DNA of 5,565 nt from positions 1-5,565 of the forward strand of contig JAUVCJ010000165.1 in assembly GCA_030595765.1 (NCBI GenBank). The letters are read 5' to 3'. Under the pieces are notes generated by a model. It worked only from the letters and a program-made list of their open reading frames with translations. It searched no databases and had not been told where the DNA came from. This stretch comes from Thermoplasmatota archaeon. GTDB taxonomy: Archaea > Thermoplasmatota > Thermoplasmata > GCA-020350865 > JAUVCJ01. This document shows, in pieces, positions 1 through 5,565 of the stretch. Position 1 is the first letter of the stretch. Each line of letters starts with the position of its first letter. Made by a program: the position numbers and the translations under genes.

Positions 1-868
1 GGGAACACATGAGCTGGCCCAGGCGCTGTCCACCATCAAGATACCAGGAGTAGAGGTCATGATCAAAGAATCTGTGGAACATAGAGCCGCCCTGGTCCTT
101 CGCGGTACTGGCCTGGGCTCTGATGTCACGGATTCAGACCCCCATGACGAAGGGTGCAAGGTCCATATGTGCAGCGGCTCGGATGAAGCAAGCCAGAGAA
201 CAGCTAGTGTTGTTAACGAGTTTGTCAGAAAAAGCTTCGAAGTACTTGACCAGCACCCAGTAAATATCCAGCGCAGAGCCCAAGGAAAGCTAGCTGCGAA
301 TATTCTTCTAACTCGCGGGGCAGGCATGGCGCCTCATGTGCCTGACCTTAAAGAAAGGCTTGGGCTGAACGCTGCCTGCGTTGCTGGAATATCGCTTATC
401 AAGGGAGTGTGCAGCCTAGCAGGCATCAGGATATTGGATGTACCAGGCGCAACCGGAGGTTTGGATACTGATTTGAATAGCAAGCTGAAGGTTGCAGCAG
501 ATGCCCTGGAAGAGTACGACCTGGTGTTCGTGAACCTCAAACTACCTGACCTGAACGGCCATGATAGTGACCCATTGGGCAAAGTGGATTCCATTCAAAG
601 AATTGACATCGCCCTTGGAACTGTAAGGGAAAAGTTATTAAAACACTGTGTGGCCATAACCGGTGACCATTCCACGCCCTGTCCGGTGGGTGACCACTCA
701 GGCGATCCGCTTCCGCTGGTGCTCTGTTCCAGTGGGGTGAGAAGGGATGGAGTACGCCACTTCAACGAGGTGGCTGCAGGAACTGGCAGCCTGAGCAAGG
801 TGCTGGGAATAGACCTGCTTGGAATGATGATGGACCTAACAGTCCGTAGCGAGAAATTTGGGGCTTGA
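1..868 (+). CDS. apgM: 2,3-bisphosphoglycerate-independent phosphoglycerate mutase, archaeal type (partial, 5' end missing)
   Basis: The gene interconverts 3-phosphoglycerate and 2-phosphoglycerate in cytoplasmic glycolysis and gluconeogenesis, and is a metal-dependent member of the alkaline phosphatase superfamily. The frame is open from base 2 with no start needed. The ATG at 59 is internal, because the codons before it (…ELAQALSTIKIPGVEV) already continue the family sequence into KESVEHRAALVLRG. The 288 visible residues are the C-terminal part of a protein that is usually about 400 aa. Recognisable motifs in order are TDSDPH, LLTRGAG, VPGATGGLDTD, the metal-binding DLNGHD (548-565), GDHSTP (662-679) and HSGDP (695-709). 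The nucleophile region and N-terminal metal ligands lie outside the window. The TGA stop is followed after 20 nt by the cyclophilin gene, which suggests co-transcription. The family assignment is secure; the bacterial/plant GpmI family is a less good fit because of the ApgM-type RGAG and ATGGLDTD blocks. Confidence 0.95.
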   Translation, partial: GTHELAQALSTIKIPGVEVMIKESVEHRAALVLRGTGLGSDVTDSDPHDEGCKVHMCSGSDEASQRTASVVNEFVRKSFEVLDQHPVNIQRRAQGKLAANILLTRGAGMAPHVPDLKERLGLNAACVAGISLIKGVCSLAGIRILDVPGATGGLDTDLNSKLKVAADALEEYDLVFVNLKLPDLNGHDSDPLGKVDSIQRIDIALGTVREKLLKHCVAITGDHSTPCPVGDHSGDPLPLVLCSSGVRRDGVRHFNEVAAGTGSLSKVLGIDLLGMMMDLTVRSEKFGA

Positions 869-876
869 ATAAACTT

Positions 877-881
877 GGAGG
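877..881 (+). promoter_or_regulatory. Ribosome binding site GGAGG for the membrane cyclophilin gene
   Basis: GGAGG lies 7 nt upstream of the ATG at 889. It decides the start: a TTG in the same frame at 865 overlaps the apgM stop but has no such site in front of it, and it would place the GGAGG inside the coding region. Confidence 0.8.
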
Positions 882-888
882 AAAAACC

Positions 889-2154
889 ATGGCCAAGAGA
901 CGGACCGACCTAGGAAAGAGTGGGAAACACGGTCAGAAAAGAGAAGAGCTCAAGGAAAAGCTTGAGAAGCAGTTCGATGGAAAAAATGTGGATATCGAAA
1001 TACATCCGAAGCGCCCATTGGGCCTTGTCCTGACATCAATTCTCTTTTTTGCGGTAGCCGCGCTTTTTGCAGCTATTGCAGTGATGATAATCATGCCTGA
1101 GAGCTTTCTTGGCATCTTTGTTGCCATTTTTCCACCTTTTGGTGTCAAATCCATTGACGTTATAAATACAGGAACCTTGCTTGCAGTGCCAATGCTATCA
1201 CTGGCATTGTTCTTGATACTACTGGGGTGGGGACTTTTCGATAGCCACGAATGGGCGCGCATGTCCATTGTCATGGTTGGCGTTCTTTGCTTCCCAATAT
1301 GGATTATACTTGGAGCCTTCGGAGGAGCCGCAAACCTTATCCTGATGGCCTTGGGCATAATTCTGTCCATTTTCCTTATCTGGTACCTTCAAAAGGATTC
1401 TGTCAAGAAACAGATCGACCTGAAGCAGGAGTGGCTTGAAACAGTCAAGAACGTAACATCTAAACAATACTTCAAGCATTTTCTGAACAGAAGGGGTATT
1501 GATGTCTTCATCACCTTCTTTGCAGTAATAATCATAGTTGGGGCCTCTGCCCAGATTATGAGCTTCCCTGATGAAAACCTGCGAAAAGAGCTGACCGGAG
1601 ATGTAGATGTTATAGATGACACTCCAGACATCATCGCAAACCCATCTGGCAACAGGTATGCCGAGGTTGAGACCACCATGGGTACTATAACATTCGAGCT
1701 TTTCGAGAATAACGCCCCTATTAGCACAGCCAACTTCATACACTACGCTGAAGATGGATACTACGACGGACTAATCTTCCACAGGGTTATAGATGATTTC
1801 GTGGTTCAAGGCGGCGGCTTCCTTCAAGATGGGAACCTTAAGGGACAGACTTACCCACCCATCGAGCTGGAGATCGTTCCAGGATTGCTTCATGAGGATG
1901 GATGCGTTGCAATGGCACGAACCAATGACCCAAACAGCGCAACAAGCCAGTTCTACTTCTGTGACGGGCCTCAATCCAGCCTGAACGACAAAGCCGTGGA
2001 CCCTGCCGGCAGAGACGGCGGCTACGCTGTATTTGGCAAGATCGCTGACGAGTCCAGCATGGCGGTAATGCGATTGATCTCCGGTGTATCCACAGATAGC
2101 GGCGACAAGCCCATAGACAACGTTATGATCAACCACGTTAGCATTGTCGGTTAA
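889..2154 (+). CDS. Polytopic membrane protein with C-terminal cyclophilin-type peptidyl-prolyl cis-trans isomerase domain
   Basis: The protein has 421 aa from the ATG at 889, chosen for its GGAGG site. Residues 1-42 are highly charged and lysine-rich, so probably cytoplasmic. Hydrophobic segments lie at about 44-69, 95-117, 123-145, 147-167 and 204-222. Between the fourth and fifth is a charged loop (168-203). A linker at 223-256 leads to a cyclophilin domain at about 257-421. Cyclophilin motifs are clear: FHRVIDDFVVQGG (297-309) carries the catalytic Arg and the Phe/Gln substrate residues, MARTNDPNSATSQFYF (342-357) is the second active-site strand, and YAVFGK (379-384) follows. An N-in topology with five helices would put the isomerase outside the membrane, where it would help fold secreted or surface proteins; this is inference from charge and helix count. 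Free-standing cyclophilins are about 160-180 aa, so the 220-residue membrane module is an addition. Catalytic residues look intact, so activity is likely. The partner apgM just upstream gives no functional hint. Confidence 0.88.
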   Translation: MAKRRTDLGKSGKHGQKREELKEKLEKQFDGKNVDIEIHPKRPLGLVLTSILFFAVAALFAAIAVMIIMPESFLGIFVAIFPPFGVKSIDVINTGTLLAVPMLSLALFLILLGWGLFDSHEWARMSIVMVGVLCFPIWIILGAFGGAANLILMALGIILSIFLIWYLQKDSVKKQIDLKQEWLETVKNVTSKQYFKHFLNRRGIDVFITFFAVIIIVGASAQIMSFPDENLRKELTGDVDVIDDTPDIIANPSGNRYAEVETTMGTITFELFENNAPISTANFIHYAEDGYYDGLIFHRVIDDFVVQGGGFLQDGNLKGQTYPPIELEIVPGLLHEDGCVAMARTNDPNSATSQFYFCDGPQSSLNDKAVDPAGRDGGYAVFGKIADESSMAVMRLISGVSTDSGDKPIDNVMINHVSIVG

Positions 2155-2311
2155 GTGGCATAGTCAGTTCAATATGAAAACAGCATTCAGTTTCAGCTTT
2201 GTTGCTAGCAATAAATTATCGCTATGGATTACCCCAGCAGGTGGGAGAGGAGTGTGAACGATTTATCTAGCTAGGGATCAATCCCAGCAATGGGCTCCAA
2301 AATGAGGCTCC
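2155..2311. other. Convergent intergenic spacer, no gene seen
   Basis: These 157 nt separate the plus-strand cyclophilin gene from the minus-strand DUF357 gene, both of which end here. I see no tRNA, no convincing reading frame and no long T-run on either strand. A weak 4-5 bp stem (GGGAT…ATCCC, 2274-2285) is the only hairpin noticed and is too small to call a terminator. Confidence 0.5.
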
Positions 2312-2608
2312 TTACCTTAAAAGCGTAAAGAGCCTGTCATCACCATCAACATCAAAGAGGCCAAGCCTGGCACCAGCATCAAGCCATCCATGGGCATAAT
2401 TAACGCAGGCGAAGGCATTGACAAGGTCTCCTTTGTCAAAGAAATGGGCGCCATCAGAGTAGTATGCCTTTGCCATCCCAATGAAATCAGTGGCCATGTC
2501 TGCCATATAAGATGGATCAGGGGCTGGAAGTTTTATCTTATCCAGGGCTTCCTGCGTAAGGTTCAGATATCGCTGGACCTTCTCTACTGTAAGGGCAACT
2601 TCATTCAT
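2312..2608 (-). CDS. DUF357 family protein (archaeal, function unknown)
   Basis: The protein has 98 aa and appears complete. It matches the conserved pattern of the DUF357 family: an N-terminal helix (VEKVQRYLNLTQEAL, residues 8-22), then DFIGMAKAYYSDG (41-53), the KGD turn (59-61), and the signature NYAHGWLDAGARLGLF (70-85), ending in DDRLF. The predicted fold is all-helical and soluble with no membrane segment or signal peptide. DUF357 proteins are small, conserved in archaea and have no established biochemical role that I can name; a helical-bundle binding or scaffold role would be a guess. The ATG at 2608 is preceded on the minus strand by GGAG with 9 nt spacing, and this site lies inside the first unit of a 37-bp tandem array. 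The nearest upstream gene on the same strand ends 234 nt away, so the gene probably has its own leader. The family call rests on the signature block and is strong. Confidence 0.87.
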   Translation of the reverse strand: MNEVALTVEKVQRYLNLTQEALDKIKLPAPDPSYMADMATDFIGMAKAYYSDGAHFFDKGDLVNAFACVNYAHGWLDAGARLGLFDVDGDDRLFTLLR

Positions 2609-2644
2609 TTAGAACAGCTCCAGTTGTAATGCACTTTCATTCAT
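2609..2644 (-). other. Possible 11-codon upstream ORF abutting the DUF357 start
   Basis: From the ATG at 2644 the minus strand reads MNESALQLELF and then TAA at 2611-2609, directly followed by the gene's ATG at 2608. It has a GGAG at 2654-2657 with 9-nt spacing, the same as the gene itself. It is in frame with the gene and begins with MNE as the gene does. It could be a leader peptide giving translational coupling, or simply a by-product of the repeat; nothing in one sequence distinguishes these. Confidence 0.3.
2618..2621 (-). promoter_or_regulatory. Ribosome binding site GGAG for the DUF357 gene, embedded in a repeat unit
   Basis: On the minus strand GGAG is followed by nine bases and the ATG at 2608-2606. 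The same GGAGCTATTCTAAATG context recurs in the upstream repeat units, so this is one of several near-identical potential initiation sites. Confidence 0.7.
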
Positions 2645-2681
2645 TTGAAATAGCTCCGTATGTAGGAATGGGTCCACCCAT

Positions 2682-2792
2682 TTAGAATAGCTCCGTATGT
2701 AGGAACGGATCCAGGCATTTAGAATAGCTCCAGATGTAGGAACGGGTCCAGGTATTTAGAATAGCTCCAGATGTTAGTGTAGTTCCGGCCAT
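2682..2792 (-). other. Possible 36-codon upstream ORF spanning three repeat units
   Basis: The ATG at 2792-2790 opens a frame of 36 codons that ends in TAA at 2684-2682, immediately before the ATG of the next unit at 2681. Because 37 is not a multiple of three, the frame runs through each repeat in a different phase before reaching the TAA of the TTCTAAATG core. Its start lacks a good GGAG (upstream reads GGCGGCTTAA), so translation is doubtful. Confidence 0.2.
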
Positions 2793-2799
2793 TTAAGCC

Positions 2800-2816
2800 G
2801 CCTTCCAATGGAAGGC
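2800..2816. repeat. Perfect inverted repeat, 7-bp stem with 3-nt loop
   Basis: GCCTTCC AAT GGAAGGC forms a perfect hairpin between the stop of the 209-aa gene (2843) and the tandem array. It is not followed by a T-run on either strand, so it does not look like an intrinsic terminator. It could be an operator or an mRNA leader structure for the DUF357 gene. Confidence 0.55.
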
Positions 2817-2829
2817 TCGGATATTTGAA
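2817..2829 (-). promoter_or_regulatory. Candidate archaeal TATA-like box for the DUF357 gene
   Basis: The minus strand reads TTCAAATATCCGA. The AAATATCCGA part is identical to the candidate box upstream of the 209-aa gene. If used, transcription would begin near 2795, giving a leader of about 190 nt that contains the whole tandem array. A competing TATA-like sequence, TCTAAATA, occurs in the 2753 unit on the same strand. Confidence 0.35.
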
Positions 2830-2842
2830 TCTAGCTCCTTGT

Positions 2843-3472
2843 CTAATAGACAACCCAGCAGCAGGAGTTGTTGCGGGTCATCATGTTTAGCTGGGTCTGA
2901 GACAATCCAGCCTTCTCAAGTACAATGGCCAGCCACTCATCCGGGCATATCTTCTTCTTTCCATCGAAGACCACAGCTGCAACCTGAGCCACCCTGGCAG
3001 GCCTGCCAGCCACATTGATCCGGCTAACAGCTACAGAGCGGAAGGTCTGATGGATAATGCACATGGAATCAACTGAACCTGGATAAATGTTTGAGTTGTA
3101 GTAATCGGCTACATCATAGTGGATACGAGATATCTCGCCAATCCTCTGACAGTACTCGTTCCATGCCCTAGCAAAAGGGCAGACCTTGGTAACTGCGCAG
3201 TTCTTGCTGGGCATCCAGACCTCTTCGAATGTTGAGAGGATCGAGGTGCCGTTCTGCAGAGCCTCTGTGAAGTCCTCCCAGGTCTCGTGAGCCTCTTCTG
3301 GCATGCTCTTTGCAAGCGATGAGGCAAGGCTCATCAGGTAGGTATTCATTCCAGATGCACCCTGTTTGTCTGCAATGTCCTCAAGGAACAGAAAGGCCGC
3401 CACATCTACCATGAGATTGCTGGCGATGTGTGTGGTCTCCTTTGAATAATCAGCACTGATTTCTTCTGACAT
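2843..3472 (-). CDS. Conserved-looking hypothetical cysteine-rich protein
   Basis: I do not recognise this 209-aa protein. It has no signal peptide or clear membrane helix. Residues 1-85 look largely helical (MVDVAAFLFLEDIAD, MSLASSLAKSM) and acidic. The middle holds a cysteine cluster: C92-x5-C98-P, C108, then C138-x2-H141 within DSMCIIHQTFR, a pattern that could bind a metal or a cofactor. A strand-like basic section (SVAVSRINVAGRPARVAQVAAVVFDGKKKIC) is followed by a CPDEW motif (176-180), a helix and a C-terminus ending SCCWVVY. The alternating helical and Cys-rich plan vaguely recalls small ligand- or metal-binding archaeal proteins such as V4R-like or thiazoline-carboxylate-hydrolase-like families, but I see no diagnostic match. 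The ATG at 3472 lacks a strong GGAGG; GGGGG stands 9 nt upstream. A TATA-like box about 48 nt upstream suggests a short leader and its own promoter. Reading-frame quality and codon use look like a real gene. Confidence 0.75.
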   Translation of the reverse strand: MSEEISADYSKETTHIASNLMVDVAAFLFLEDIADKQGASGMNTYLMSLASSLAKSMPEEAHETWEDFTEALQNGTSILSTFEEVWMPSKNCAVTKVCPFARAWNEYCQRIGEISRIHYDVADYYNSNIYPGSVDSMCIIHQTFRSVAVSRINVAGRPARVAQVAAVVFDGKKKICPDEWLAIVLEKAGLSQTQLNMMTRNNSCCWVVY

Positions 3473-3514
3473 GTCTTTAAACCCCCAGTTTAGTCAGCCA
3501 TTTTAGAGGAGTTC

Positions 3515-3526
3515 GGATATTTAAGG
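3515..3526 (-). promoter_or_regulatory. Candidate archaeal TATA box for the 209-aa gene
   Basis: The minus strand reads CCTTAAATATCC, centred about 48 nt before the ATG at 3472. Initiation about 25 nt downstream would give a leader of roughly 20 nt. A second box, CATTTAAATATT (3541-3552), lies 25 nt further upstream and could be used instead. Confidence 0.45.
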
Positions 3527-3693
3527 TTTTGTAAGGTTCTAATATTTAAATGTATTGCACCCGACAGATTTTACTGAGGGTGTGAGGGAAAGCGGCATTC
3601 CCCACAATATGCGAGTGTTTAAGCCATTTTATCGGCATTAACGCCTGTTCCGCTTCATTGCCCTTGAATAAGCTAAGCTAGGAAGTAGACAGT

Positions 3694-3705
3694 ATATTTA
3701 AATAT
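3694..3705. promoter_or_regulatory. Palindromic TATA-like sequence ATATTTAAATAT
   Basis: This perfect 12-bp palindrome matches the archaeal TATA consensus on both strands. On the minus strand it would start a transcript near 3672, well upstream of the 209-aa gene. On the plus strand it would start near 3725 and run antisense into the reductase 3' end. No gene has been identified for either direction. Confidence 0.3.
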
Positions 3706-3758
3706 GGAAAGATGGGAGCCGGCGAAAACACCAACCCCCAAATTTAGAGCACCAACTT

Positions 3759-5565
3759 TCAAGCGCACTTGCTGTACCCACAGGAGCGGCAGGTCATGCA
3801 GCCAGACTCGGCAATGAGTGCATTGCCACAATCAGGGCACATACCAACCACGTTGGAAAGCTCCATCGGATCGATGAACTTATCCAGTGTGGTCTCCTCC
3901 TTGACGAACTCAGAGGTTTTGGCCTTGAGGTGGTCATCCATAGCCTTTGCAATGGCATCCGAGCAGGAGAGCACCATACCGCCACGGCCTGGAAGTGGTG
4001 AGGGGCATCTTATACCCCTAAGCTGCTTCATGATATGGCCAGTATCCAGTCCTGAGCGCAGAGCAAGAGATATGAGCCTGCTGGTAGCTTCCGAATGGGA
4101 TTGAGCGCAACCTCCTGATTTGCCCATCTGGGTGAACACCTCGAACAGTCCTTCCTCGTCCTCGTTTATGGTGACATAGATGGGGCCACAGCCGGTATTG
4201 ACCTTGACTGTAGAGCCCTTTATCATCGAAGGCCTTGGTCTGGGTCTGATGGTTATGGCACCTGGCTTGGCACCTTTACCAGACCCGGGTTTCCCGATGT
4301 TGAGGACCTGAGCATCCCTGGAGCCGTTGCGGTACACAGTTATGCCCTTACATTCGGAGTCGTAGGCAAGAAGGTAGGCCTTCTCGATGGCATCGACCGA
4401 GGCGCTGTTTGGGAAGTTGATCGTCTTGGATACAGCGTTGTCAATGTGCCTCTGGAAGGCTGCCTGCATCTTGATATGCCACTCTGGAGGGATGTCGTGG
4501 GCGGTAACGAACACTCTGCGCACATCCTTTGGAACCTCCTTGATGCCTTGAAGTGAGCCTTTCTTTGCAATGGTCTTCATCAGCTCATCTGAGTAGAAGC
4601 CGCGCTTCTTTGCCACACTCTCAAAATGCTTGTTCACAACAGCCATCTCGGCATTGTCCAGGATATTGGCTCGTATGTAGGAGACTGCAAACAAAGGCTC
4701 AATACCTCCGCTTGCATCTGCTATCAGGCCAATGGACCCAGTAGGTGCGATTGTGGTTGTGGTTGCATTTCTCTGTAGCGGGCGTTTCTTCTTGGCATAA
4801 ACACTCTTCTCCCAGTTCGGGAAGGCCCCTCTCTCTTTTGCAAGCTTTCGTGAGGCCTTGATGGACTCGGTCTGAATGAATGCCATCAGCCTGTCTGCTT
4901 TGGTCAGTGCCTGCCTCGAGTTGTAGGGTATGCATAGCTTTATCAGCATGTCTGCCCAGCCCATGACACCTAGACCGATCTTTCGATTGGCCTTGGTCAT
5001 GTCCTCTATCTGGGGCAACGGAAACCTGTTCATGCTAATTACATTGTCCAGAAAATGGACAGCCTCGTGAACTGTGTCCGCCAGGCGATCCCACTCAACA
5101 TCGCCATCTTTGACAAACTTGACCAAATTGATGGAGCCCAAGTTACAAGACTCATAAGGCAGAAGCGGCTGCTCACCACAGGGATTGGTGGATTCGATCT
5201 CGCCCACCTCTGGAGTAGGGTTATGCTCATTTATCCTATCAAGGAAAACAATACCGGGCTCCCCATTCTTGTGAGCCATTTCAGCAATGGTCCTGAAGAT
5301 CTTCCTGGCATCCCTAGTACCCATTATCTCCCCATTTCTTGGATTCTTAAGCTCGTACTCGTCACCAGATTCCCATGCCTTCATAAAATCCTCGGTCAGC
5401 CCAACCGAAATGTTGAAGTTGTTCAAGGTATCATTATTGGCCTTACATTTTATGAAATCCTCGATGTCAGGATGGTCTACCTTGAGAATTCCCATGTTAG
5501 CTCCTCGCCTTGCACCACCTTGCTTGATGGCCTCGGTTGCAGAGTTGAACACCTCCATGAATGAG
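3759..5565 (-). CDS. nrdJ: Adenosylcobalamin-dependent (class II) ribonucleoside-diphosphate reductase, C-terminal 601 residues (partial, 5' end missing)
   Basis: The enzyme reduces ribonucleotides to deoxyribonucleotides for DNA synthesis using a cobalamin-generated thiyl radical and needs no oxygen. The frame is open to the window edge (SF precedes the Met at 5558, as in the family's SFMEVFN block), so that Met is internal. Counting from it, IKQGGARRGANMG lies at 11-23; the radical-site motif NPCGE is at 125-129, with C127 the likely thiyl cysteine flanked by N125 and E129; SCNLGSINL is at 137-145; and the phosphate-binding-type APTGSIGLIADASGGIEPLFA is at 271-291. A Gly/Pro/Arg-rich linker (about 420-447) precedes a TSCPD domain (about 448-545, with GCGPIYVTI and GGCAQSH). 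The tail has six cysteines (C574, C577, C587, C590, C593, C598; CPDCG…CMTCRSCGYSKC), a likely zinc-binding and redox-relay end typical of the class. The first half of the barrel, including the partner redox cysteine, lies outside. Class II is supported over class I by NPCGE and the TSCPD-plus-zinc tail. Confidence 0.95.
   Translation of the reverse strand, partial: SFMEVFNSATEAIKQGGARRGANMGILKVDHPDIEDFIKCKANNDTLNNFNISVGLTEDFMKAWESGDEYELKNPRNGEIMGTRDARKIFRTIAEMAHKNGEPGIVFLDRINEHNPTPEVGEIESTNPCGEQPLLPYESCNLGSINLVKFVKDGDVEWDRLADTVHEAVHFLDNVISMNRFPLPQIEDMTKANRKIGLGVMGWADMLIKLCIPYNSRQALTKADRLMAFIQTESIKASRKLAKERGAFPNWEKSVYAKKKRPLQRNATTTTIAPTGSIGLIADASGGIEPLFAVSYIRANILDNAEMAVVNKHFESVAKKRGFYSDELMKTIAKKGSLQGIKEVPKDVRRVFVTAHDIPPEWHIKMQAAFQRHIDNAVSKTINFPNSASVDAIEKAYLLAYDSECKGITVYRNGSRDAQVLNIGKPGSGKGAKPGAITIRPRPRPSMIKGSTVKVNTGCGPIYVTINEDEEGLFEVFTQMGKSGGCAQSHSEATSRLISLALRSGLDTGHIMKQLRGIRCPSPLPGRGGMVLSCSDAIAKAMDDHLKAKTSEFVKEETTLDKFIDPMELSNVVGMCPDCGNALIAESGCMTCRSCGYSKCA

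Larger units (their letters stand above)
2606..2789 (-). repeat. Tandem array of five ~37-bp units carrying Shine-Dalgarno plus start-codon motifs
   Basis: Units on plus coordinates are 2606-2641 (36 bp), 2642-2678, 2679-2715, 2716-2752 and 2753-2789 (37 bp each). Each begins CATTTAGAATAGCTCC or a close variant, and the middle three share a second half of the form TATGTAGGAAYGG or similar (GTAGGAA…TCCA). Read on the minus strand the core is GGAGCTATTCTAAATR: four units have ATG and the 2753 unit has ATA. The 2606 unit supplies the real DUF357 ribosome binding site and start codon. The unit starting at 2642 reads ATGAATGAAAGTGC on the minus strand, resembling the gene's own first codons ATGAATGAAGTTGC, so the array probably arose by duplication of the gene's 5' boundary. 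Further degenerate remnants follow at 2790 (CATTTAAG) and 2822 (TATTTGAATCTAGCTCC). There are no unique spacers, so it is not a CRISPR array. Confidence 0.9.
3473..3758. other. 286-nt intergenic region with TATA-like boxes, no clear gene
   Basis: The region lies between the ribonucleotide reductase stop and the 209-aa gene start, both on the minus strand. It contains three AT-rich TATA-like boxes: 3515-3526, 3541-3552 and the perfect 12-bp palindrome ATATTTAAATAT at 3694-3705. A pair of complementary 6-mers (AAGCGG 3590-3595, CCGCTT 3650-3655) and an imperfect palindrome GGCATTAACGCC (3634-3645) lie between the boxes. I see no tRNA, no convincing terminator T-run and no long reading frame. 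The part near 3520-3550 probably serves the 209-aa gene; the part around 3700 could drive a small transcript or simply belong to the reductase 3' end. Confidence 0.45.

Noticed and set aside
865..888. TTG start at 865 for the membrane cyclophilin gene, overlapping the apgM stop
   Set aside because: GGAGG at 877-881 stands 7 nt before the in-frame ATG at 889, and the extra eight codons would include that site; the ATG start is far better supported.
1219..1743. Long minus-strand frame opposite the membrane cyclophilin gene
   Set aside because: It is antisense to a well-supported gene with conserved domains and shows no recognisable family pattern.
2606..2838. CRISPR array
   Set aside because: The 37-bp length is suggestive, but units are contiguous with no unique spacers, and the sequence resembles the adjacent gene's start region.
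3546..3638. 30-codon minus-strand reading frame (begins MPIKWLKHSH) between the reductase and the 209-aa gene
   Set aside because: There is no ribosome binding site before its ATG, the composition is unremarkable, and it ends inside a TATA-like box; a frame this short is expected by chance.
3704..3814. Plus-strand 36-codon frame (begins MERWEPAKTP) starting beside the palindromic TATA box
   Set aside because: Most of it is antisense to the conserved zinc tail of the reductase and there is no ribosome binding site, so it is a shadow of that gene.
3759..5558. Treating the ATG at 5558 as the true start of the reductase
   Set aside because: The frame is open to the window edge and the residues before it (SF) fit the conserved SFMEVFN context; the first half of the catalytic barrel is missing, so the gene starts outside the window.

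Overview
The window looks archaeal, most likely from a euryarchaeote with mid-range G+C. Three gene families point that way: an archaeal-type phosphoglycerate mutase (ApgM), a DUF357 protein (a family known essentially from archaea), and an adenosylcobalamin-dependent class II ribonucleotide reductase. AT-rich TATA-like boxes lie upstream of the minus-strand genes, and strong GGAGG/GGAG ribosome binding sites precede two of them. A Thermoplasmata-related lineage is a reasonable guess, but nothing in the sequence proves it.

Left part, plus strand (1-2154): the 3' two thirds of apgM, cut by the window edge, is followed after only 20 nt by a gene for a membrane protein. That protein has about five transmembrane helices and a C-terminal cyclophilin-type peptidyl-prolyl isomerase domain predicted to lie outside the membrane. 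The two genes are probably co-transcribed, although no shared pathway is evident.

Middle and right, minus strand (5565 to 2312): the order of transcription is the C-terminal 601 residues of a class II ribonucleotide reductase, a 286-nt gap, an unrecognised cysteine-rich 209-aa protein, a 234-nt gap, and a small DUF357 protein. The minus and plus blocks converge across the 157-nt spacer 2155-2311.

The most unusual element is a tandem array of about 37-bp units (2606-2789, with degenerate remnants to about 2838) directly upstream of the DUF357 gene. On the coding strand most units carry a copy of the gene's own Shine-Dalgarno-plus-start context (GGAGCTATTCTAAATG). The array therefore creates a ladder of short upstream reading frames, several of which end exactly at, or overlap, the next start codon, down to the real gene start. 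Whether it acts in translational control or is a neutral slippage product cannot be decided from one sequence. The remaining genes are ordinary housekeeping genes, apart from the polytopic membrane-cyclophilin fusion and the unassigned cysteine-rich protein.
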